From contig BOCB01000035.1 in the NCBI GenBank assembly GCA_026002695.1, positions 1 to 16,738 on the forward strand: DNA of 16,738 nt. Reading direction: 5' to 3'. This stretch comes from Synergistales bacterium. GTDB taxonomy: Bacteria > Synergistota > Synergistia > Synergistales > Synergistaceae. The translations under genes were made by a program, and so were the position numbers. Position 1 is the stretch's first letter, and each line of letters opens with the position of its first letter. Shown piece by piece: positions 12,693 through 16,738 of the stretch. A model generated the notes under the pieces. That model ran no database searches. It was not told where the DNA came from and was given only the letters and a program-made list of their open reading frames with translations.

Positions 12693-13405
12693 TATTCCAA
12701 TCCCGCGCGGCAGCCGCAGGCCGCGCGGTGTTTTATTTCCGACGCGGCGGCAGCCGGATCCTCGGCTCCGAATACAGCGCTTCCCGCCACAAGTACATCG
12801 CAGCCCATAGCGACCAAAGAAGCCGCGTTGTCAGCGCGTACTCCTCCGTCAACCTCTATGAGATATTCAAGGGAGTGAACAGCCCTGAAGCGAACGAGCT
12901 CCTTCAGCTTGTCAGCGGCCTGCGGTATGAAAGACTGCGCGCCAAAACCGGGGTTCACAGTCATAACCAGAACCAAGTCAGCTAACGGCAGTACCGGCTC
13001 GATAAACGAAACAGGCGTTCCCGGATTTATCGAGACGCCAGGGTGAATACCGGCTTCCCTTATCATCTGAAGCGTCCTGTGTATATGTCTTGCCGCTTCC
13101 GCGTGAACAGTCAAAATGTCAGGCGCGGAGGGAATTACAATCTCAGCGAAACGTTCAGCCGGTTCACACATGATATGAACGTCTATGAAAAGTCCAGGGA
13201 ACCGCTCGCGCATGGCGCGTATAACCGACAGGTCGCAGCCCATATTCGGAACGAAACGCCCGTCCATGAGATCGACATGAATCCAGTCGCACTCATTCCT
13301 GACGAGATCTATGTCGCCGCCGACGCAGAGCGGACGCGCCGCAAGTATGGAGGGCGCGAGAATGAAGTCCCTTTTCCCCTTCAGTTCTCCGAGAACTCCC
13401 ATCAT
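12692..13405 (-). CDS. rpe: ribulose-phosphate 3-epimerase
   Basis: The product is 237 residues. It interconverts D-ribulose 5-phosphate and D-xylulose 5-phosphate in the pentose phosphate pathway, as a TIM barrel. Seen are APSILAA (18-24), HVDLMDGRFVPN (43-54), DVHIM (75-79), the VMTVNPGFGAQSF stretch (147-159) and VDGGVR (185-190). His43, Asp45, His77 and Asp186 fit the metal and catalytic positions. The start at ATG 13405 is chosen because GGAGGAG lies 8 nt upstream and it overlaps the PASTA stop as ATGA. An upstream ATG at 13423 would add six residues without a better binding site. The stop shares one base with the RodZ-like start. Confidence 0.95.
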   Translation of the reverse strand: MMGVLGELKGKRDFILAPSILAARPLCVGGDIDLVRNECDWIHVDLMDGRFVPNMGCDLSVIRAMRERFPGLFIDVHIMCEPAERFAEIVIPSAPDILTVHAEAARHIHRTLQMIREAGIHPGVSINPGTPVSFIEPVLPLADLVLVMTVNPGFGAQSFIPQAADKLKELVRFRAVHSLEYLIEVDGGVRADNAASLVAMGCDVLVAGSAVFGAEDPAAAASEIKHRAACGCRAGLE

Positions 13406-14586
13406 TCGTAACGCTCCTCCCACACGAGCTCGCCGTCAAGATAGACTGTAACGTCGGCGTTGTTGGCATACGGAGCGTCTATCGTGATATACTCACCGCC
13501 GCCTGTCTGCCCGGAGCGCAGAATTCTCGTCCCGCTTGAATCCGTTATCTGTATCTTTAGTGAGAGCGACCTCGAAAGGGGCGGCACCTGATAGCGTATA
13601 CGAGCCGTTTTGCCCGGAACCGGCTGATGCTGCGGCTGTGCAGGCCGGGCGGATGTTGCGGGCGTTTGGGCAGACGTTTCAGGTATCACCGGCACGGTCG
13701 GCGGCGCAGCCACCGTGTCAGTTGGCGGAGTCTGCGCAGACGTATTCGGATGTGTCGGAATTACAGGTTGAGTCTGTATTGTGCCGGACTGCGTACTTTG
13801 GGACTGCGCGCCGGAATCCCGGGGTGTTGTTTGAGTCCCGCTGTCCGGCGCCGCGCTGCTCTGTGCCGTGCCGGACTGTGCCTTCGCCACGTACAGCACG
13901 ACAGCCGCACCGTTTTGCACCCTCGCTCCGGCTCTCGGCTGCGTCCTTGTAACACTGCCCGCCGGAACTAATTTCGAGTCTATATACAGCGCGCGCGATA
14001 CGACTAACCCGCTCTGCTCAACTATCTGGCGCGCCATGCTTTCCTCCTGCCCGACGAGGTCGGGAACTTGGACGGTGCTTGATCCGGACTGCCCTCCCTC
14101 GCTGACGAGCAGCTCGATCATGCGTGTGCTCAACACAGACGCCGGTGAGGCGGGGTTCTGCGCTATAACAGTGCCGACCGGTTTGAGCTGATCCGGAACC
14201 CGCAATACATTGCCCATTTTCAGACCCGACGCGTCAAGTTTCTTCACGGCCTCCGCAAACTCCAGACCCCTGACGTCCGGCACTTGTATCATGGCTCCCC
14301 CGCGGCTCGCCCTTATCGTAACGATATTGCCCTTTGCCGCCCGCTCGCCGGCTGAAATGTTCTGTGACACAACCGTGTTCTCCGGTTCCTCCGAATCGAC
14401 CTGATCTATACGAGCCGACAAGCCTGTCGACTGTAGCTTATTGGCCGCCTCGACAGCCGACATGCCAACCAACGACGGCACTATCACGTCCTTCTCCTCG
14501 ACGAAGATGATACGCGCGGCCATGACCGCCGAACCAATCAGAATCAACAGAGCTACTCCGATGCCCCATCTGAAAAATTTATTCAA
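13402..14586 (-). CDS. membrane-anchored protein with three PASTA repeats
   Basis: The product is 394 residues from the preferred TTG start at 14586, which has GGGGAGG at 14600-14594, 7 nt upstream. A TTG two codons earlier is only 1 nt from that site. Order: a short cytoplasmic basic N-terminus, one transmembrane helix (about 8-28), then three PASTA domains (34-94, 99-163, 171-234) with the VP-x-(L/V)-x-G entry motif each time. A 90-residue Gln/Ser/Thr/Pro linker follows (236-326), then a small beta-rich C-terminal domain (327-394). PASTA domains bind muropeptide-like ligands and occur on Ser/Thr kinases and penicillin-binding proteins. Here there is no kinase or transpeptidase domain, so the protein is probably a cell-wall sensor or scaffold of the envelope. 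It overlaps rpe by 4 nt. Confidence 0.88.
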   Translation of the reverse strand: MNKFFRWGIGVALLILIGSAVMAARIIFVEEKDVIVPSLVGMSAVEAANKLQSTGLSARIDQVDSEEPENTVVSQNISAGERAAKGNIVTIRASRGGAMIQVPDVRGLEFAEAVKKLDASGLKMGNVLRVPDQLKPVGTVIAQNPASPASVLSTRMIELLVSEGGQSGSSTVQVPDLVGQEESMARQIVEQSGLVVSRALYIDSKLVPAGSVTRTQPRAGARVQNGAAVVLYVAKAQSGTAQSSAAPDSGTQTTPRDSGAQSQSTQSGTIQTQPVIPTHPNTSAQTPPTDTVAAPPTVPVIPETSAQTPATSARPAQPQHQPVPGKTARIRYQVPPLSRSLSLKIQITDSSGTRILRSGQTGGGEYITIDAPYANNADVTVYLDGELVWEERYE

Positions 14587-14600
14587 GCGCAATCCTCCCC

Positions 14601-14656
14601 AACCGTGGGGCTCCGCCCCACACCCCGCAAGGGGGGGAGCACCCCCCTTGACCCCA
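14601..14656 (-). repeat. double-hairpin repeat, copy 2
   Basis: In minus-strand order: GGGGTCAAGGGGGG, hairpin A (CAAGGGGGG/CCCCCCTTG, 14650-14628, 5-nt loop), linker, hairpin B (GTGGGGC/GCCCCAC, 14621-14605, 3-nt loop), ending CGGTTGG. It has the same order and orientation as copy 1. No T-run follows; the PASTA-gene binding site begins 4 nt after the stem, so this copy may affect translation rather than end transcription. The stretch 14657-14712 is AT-rich with a short CGTTA/TAACG inverse and no gene. Confidence 0.75.
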
Positions 14657-14712
14657 TTCCGAAAGTCAAAAGATTTTATCTTTACCCGTTAGACGCTTAA
14701 CGTCAAATAACT

Positions 14713-16044
14713 TCATTTCTTTACTAACATCGCCGCGTAGAAGCCGTCTATCCACGGCGGCGACGGAAATATCAGAGTTCCGTACGGACGGCCTTTTTTC
14801 ATAAAATCGCCGCTGTTTCCGGAAATCGATCCCTGTTTCGGCGGCAGCTCCGCAAGGTCGTTTCTCGATGCCATTATATCGCCAACTACGTTTTCATTTT
14901 CATCGCGGAACAAACTGCATGTACAATACATCAATATGCCGCTCTTAGGCAAGATATCCGCAGCCCTCGCCAGCAATTTTTTCTGGGTTTCCGCGTTCTT
15001 TTTCACGCCCTCAGGCGATACGCGCCACTTGCCCTCGGGATGCCTTCCCCACGTCCCGCTCCCGGAACAGGGCGCGTCTATCAATATAGCCGACGGAATT
15101 TCCTTGGGCTCGAGGGCGAGAGCGTCCCCGCTGATAAATTCAGCGCGATCCGACGCGCCGATCCGCCCTATTTCGCGCGCCGCCGCTTTTATCCTCGGCG
15201 CGGATATATCCCAACCCTCAAGGGCCGCGTTATCGCGCCTCGATAGTATATGCCCCGCCTTCACTCCCCTGCCGGTACACATATCGAGCAGTCTGCCGCC
15301 GCTCCAGCGAGAGAGCAGGCTCTCGACCGCCCACATGGAAGCCTCTCCTTGAGGAGTAACCCTCCCCTCGGCGTAACCGGGCAGCTCAGGCGGATATGGA
15401 TTCGACGCAAGCCTTACCGAGTACTCCATAAAATCCGACACGTCCGCCCCATCATATGCCGCCGCCCATTCATCAACGTCCGTATTCGGCGACGCGCGAA
15501 GCGACATAAACGTCTGCTCTCTCGACGCGCGGAGGAGCCTCTTTGCCGCGCCCATGTCATAATCCTCGTTCCACTTTGCCGCTACCCAACCGGGCACCCC
15601 GGCGGAAAGCGCGTTGTCCCGCAGGGCGTGGGATGTTTCAAGCGTCTCTATATACCCGCCCGCCTTTTCGGAAGCCGCTCGCAGCACGGCGTTCACGAGA
15701 GGCGCTTCCTTTTTGTCCTTGTCGCGGTCAGCGGACTTCACTATGCCGACTATCGAATTCACGAGAACGGCGCGGCTGAAATTTTTCAGCTCCACCAAGC
15801 CCGCTATCCCGACCAGGATGGCGCGCAACGCGTCCTTTCGCAGATATTGCGGGGGGCGGCTACAGTACAGGGCCGCGAGATGCCTCCACAGACCTAATCT
15901 CCGAAGCGTCAAATACACGAGAGAGCCGGTCAGTTTTCTCTCGGTAGGTTCGATGTCGCCATACAATCTCCTCAGCGCCTCGGACGCGAACGCGCCTCCC
16001 TCGACGCGCTCAATTACGCGAAGAGCGCCCTCGACCCCTCTCAT
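14713..16044 (-). CDS. rsmB: 16S rRNA cytosine-5 methyltransferase RsmB (Sun/Fmu type)
   Basis: The product is 443 residues. It methylates C967 (E. coli numbering) of 16S rRNA at carbon 5 using S-adenosylmethionine. The N-terminal NusB-like RNA-binding domain covers about 1-135 and the Rossmann methyltransferase domain about 225-443. The SAM loop reads LLDMCTGRGVKAGHI (252-266), a variant of the usual CAAPGGK. The catalytic motifs are DAPCSGSGTWGRHPEGKW with Cys326 and YCTCSL with Cys376, the two cysteines expected of m5C enzymes. Start ATG 16044 lies 12 nt after the peptidase stop and has no good ribosome binding site, so re-initiation after the upstream gene is likely. Confidence 0.93.
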   Translation of the reverse strand: MRGVEGALRVIERVEGGAFASEALRRLYGDIEPTERKLTGSLVYLTLRRLGLWRHLAALYCSRPPQYLRKDALRAILVGIAGLVELKNFSRAVLVNSIVGIVKSADRDKDKKEAPLVNAVLRAASEKAGGYIETLETSHALRDNALSAGVPGWVAAKWNEDYDMGAAKRLLRASREQTFMSLRASPNTDVDEWAAAYDGADVSDFMEYSVRLASNPYPPELPGYAEGRVTPQGEASMWAVESLLSRWSGGRLLDMCTGRGVKAGHILSRRDNAALEGWDISAPRIKAAAREIGRIGASDRAEFISGDALALEPKEIPSAILIDAPCSGSGTWGRHPEGKWRVSPEGVKKNAETQKKLLARAADILPKSGILMYCTCSLFRDENENVVGDIMASRNDLAELPPKQGSISGNSGDFMKKGRPYGTLIFPSPPWIDGFYAAMLVKK

Positions 16045-16056
16045 ATACTTAACATT

Positions 16057-16734
16057 TTAACGGCGCCTGCTGTTGGCTATCATCAGGAACCTTATCAGCG
16101 TCAGGAGCGCCATGACGGTCGCCGCTACATAAGTCAGCGCGGCAGCGTCAAGCACGCTCTTCGCTCCGGACAACTCACCCTGAGACAGCGTGTTCGTGCT
16201 GCCCAACACCCTGAGCGCCCTCGACGACGCGTCGAACTCCACGGGCAGCGTCACGAGATGAAACAAAACCACTCCGGAAAAGAGCAGTATGCCGATGTTG
16301 AGCAGAGGCCCAATACCCATGACGAGGCCGACGAAAAAGAGCGGATACGACGCCATCGAGCCTATGTTGGCCACAGGGACGAACGCGTTGCGGAAACGAA
16401 GCGGCGCGTAGTCCTCCTTGTCCTGCACGGCGTGTCCCACCTCGTGAGCGGCGACCCCTATGGCCGCGATGCTCGAGCTCCCGCCCACGGAGTCCGAGAG
16501 GCGCAGAACCTTTGCCCTCGGGTCGTAATGGTCGGTAAGCTCCCCGCTCACACGCTCTATTCTGACGCCGCTCAGACCAAAACCGTCCAGCAGCGCCCGG
16601 GCGACGGAGTCCGCAGTCGCGCCTCTCGACGCCCGCACCGCGCCGTACTTGGCGTAAGCGCTCTTAACCTTCATCTGGGCGAACGCCGCGAGAAGCAGCG
16701 CCGGTATCAATATTATGAACGTAGGATCGAACAT
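16057..16734 (-). CDS. YugP-like membrane zinc metallopeptidase (Zn_peptidase_2)
   Basis: The product is 225 residues. An N-terminal membrane helix (about 5-20) is followed by a KVKSAYAKY segment, the zinc-binding HEVGH motif (His97, Glu98, His101) after SSSIAAIGVAA, two central hydrophobic helices (about 120-160), LPVEFDASSRA with Glu166 as probable third zinc ligand, and a C-terminal helix. This is the layout of the YugP/DUF-type neutral zinc metallopeptidase family. Substrates are unknown. ATG 16734 is only 4 nt from the right edge, so its binding site is not visible and a slightly earlier start cannot be excluded. It is the first visible gene of the minus-strand operon leading into rsmB. 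Confidence 0.9.
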   Translation of the reverse strand: MFDPTFIILIPALLLAAFAQMKVKSAYAKYGAVRASRGATADSVARALLDGFGLSGVRIERVSGELTDHYDPRAKVLRLSDSVGGSSSIAAIGVAAHEVGHAVQDKEDYAPLRFRNAFVPVANIGSMASYPLFFVGLVMGIGPLLNIGILLFSGVVLFHLVTLPVEFDASSRALRVLGSTNTLSQGELSGAKSVLDAAALTYVAATVMALLTLIRFLMIANSRRR

Positions 16735-16738
16735 CGGA

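Noticed and set aside
13620..13860. Repetitive-looking DNA that could be a tandem repeat or CRISPR-like array
   Set aside because: It encodes the Gln/Ser/Thr/Pro linker of the PASTA protein. The similarity is in amino-acid composition, with no regular unit or spacer.

Overview
The window reads as bacterial chromosome of moderately high GC. The genes use GTG and TTG starts freely and have purine-rich ribosome binding sites. My best guess for the source is a member of the Synergistota (Synergistes/Cloacibacillus type). This is inferred from the overall protein style, a sodium:amino-acid symporter paired with a MetS-like mini-subunit, and the gene order rsmB - PASTA protein - rpe - RodZ-like - rimO - pncC - recA. 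No rRNA or other phylogenetic marker proves it.

Layout. (1) Positions 1-950 are a more AT-rich insertion-sequence graveyard: the 3' end of an IS3-like transposase (3-137) and a truncated, frameshifted IS5-like transposase (331-944). (2) Positions 993-2277 (+) hold a small secreted protein of unknown function overlapping a long-form serine O-acetyltransferase gene. (3) Positions 2278-2724 have no gene but carry several hairpins, forming a long leader in front of a sodium:neurotransmitter-symporter-family transporter (2725-4239) and its 37-residue membrane partner (4271-4384), closed by a textbook terminator. (4) Positions 4442-4643 are a structured leader in front of a fused acyltransferase/acyl-ACP synthetase (aas, 4644-6812) whose acyltransferase motifs are altered. 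(5) From 6868 to the right edge every gene is on the minus strand. In transcription order these are a YugP-like zinc membrane peptidase, rsmB, a PASTA-repeat membrane protein, rpe, a RodZ-like protein, rimO, pncC, then a terminator-like repeat, recA, a small ACT-domain protein and a UPF0210 (PFL family) protein.

How the genes fit together. The minus-strand block is housekeeping: ribosome modification (RsmB, RimO), envelope or shape-related proteins (PASTA protein, RodZ-like, peptidase), pentose phosphate metabolism (Rpe), NAD-salvage-type nucleotide clean-up (PncC) and recombination (RecA). Many of its junctions are 1-4 bp overlaps or gaps of 3-12 nt, implying co-transcription and translational coupling. 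The plus-strand genes deal with amino-acid uptake, cysteine precursor synthesis and phospholipid acyl-chain salvage.

The items most worth a second look are: a double-hairpin repeat present twice in the same orientation, one copy of which acts as a terminator-like barrier directly before recA; the unidentified leader of the symporter gene; the altered PlsC motifs of Aas; and the unusual Walker A and DNA-binding loop of RecA. I found no CRISPR array, tRNA, rRNA, phage module or clear new defence system.
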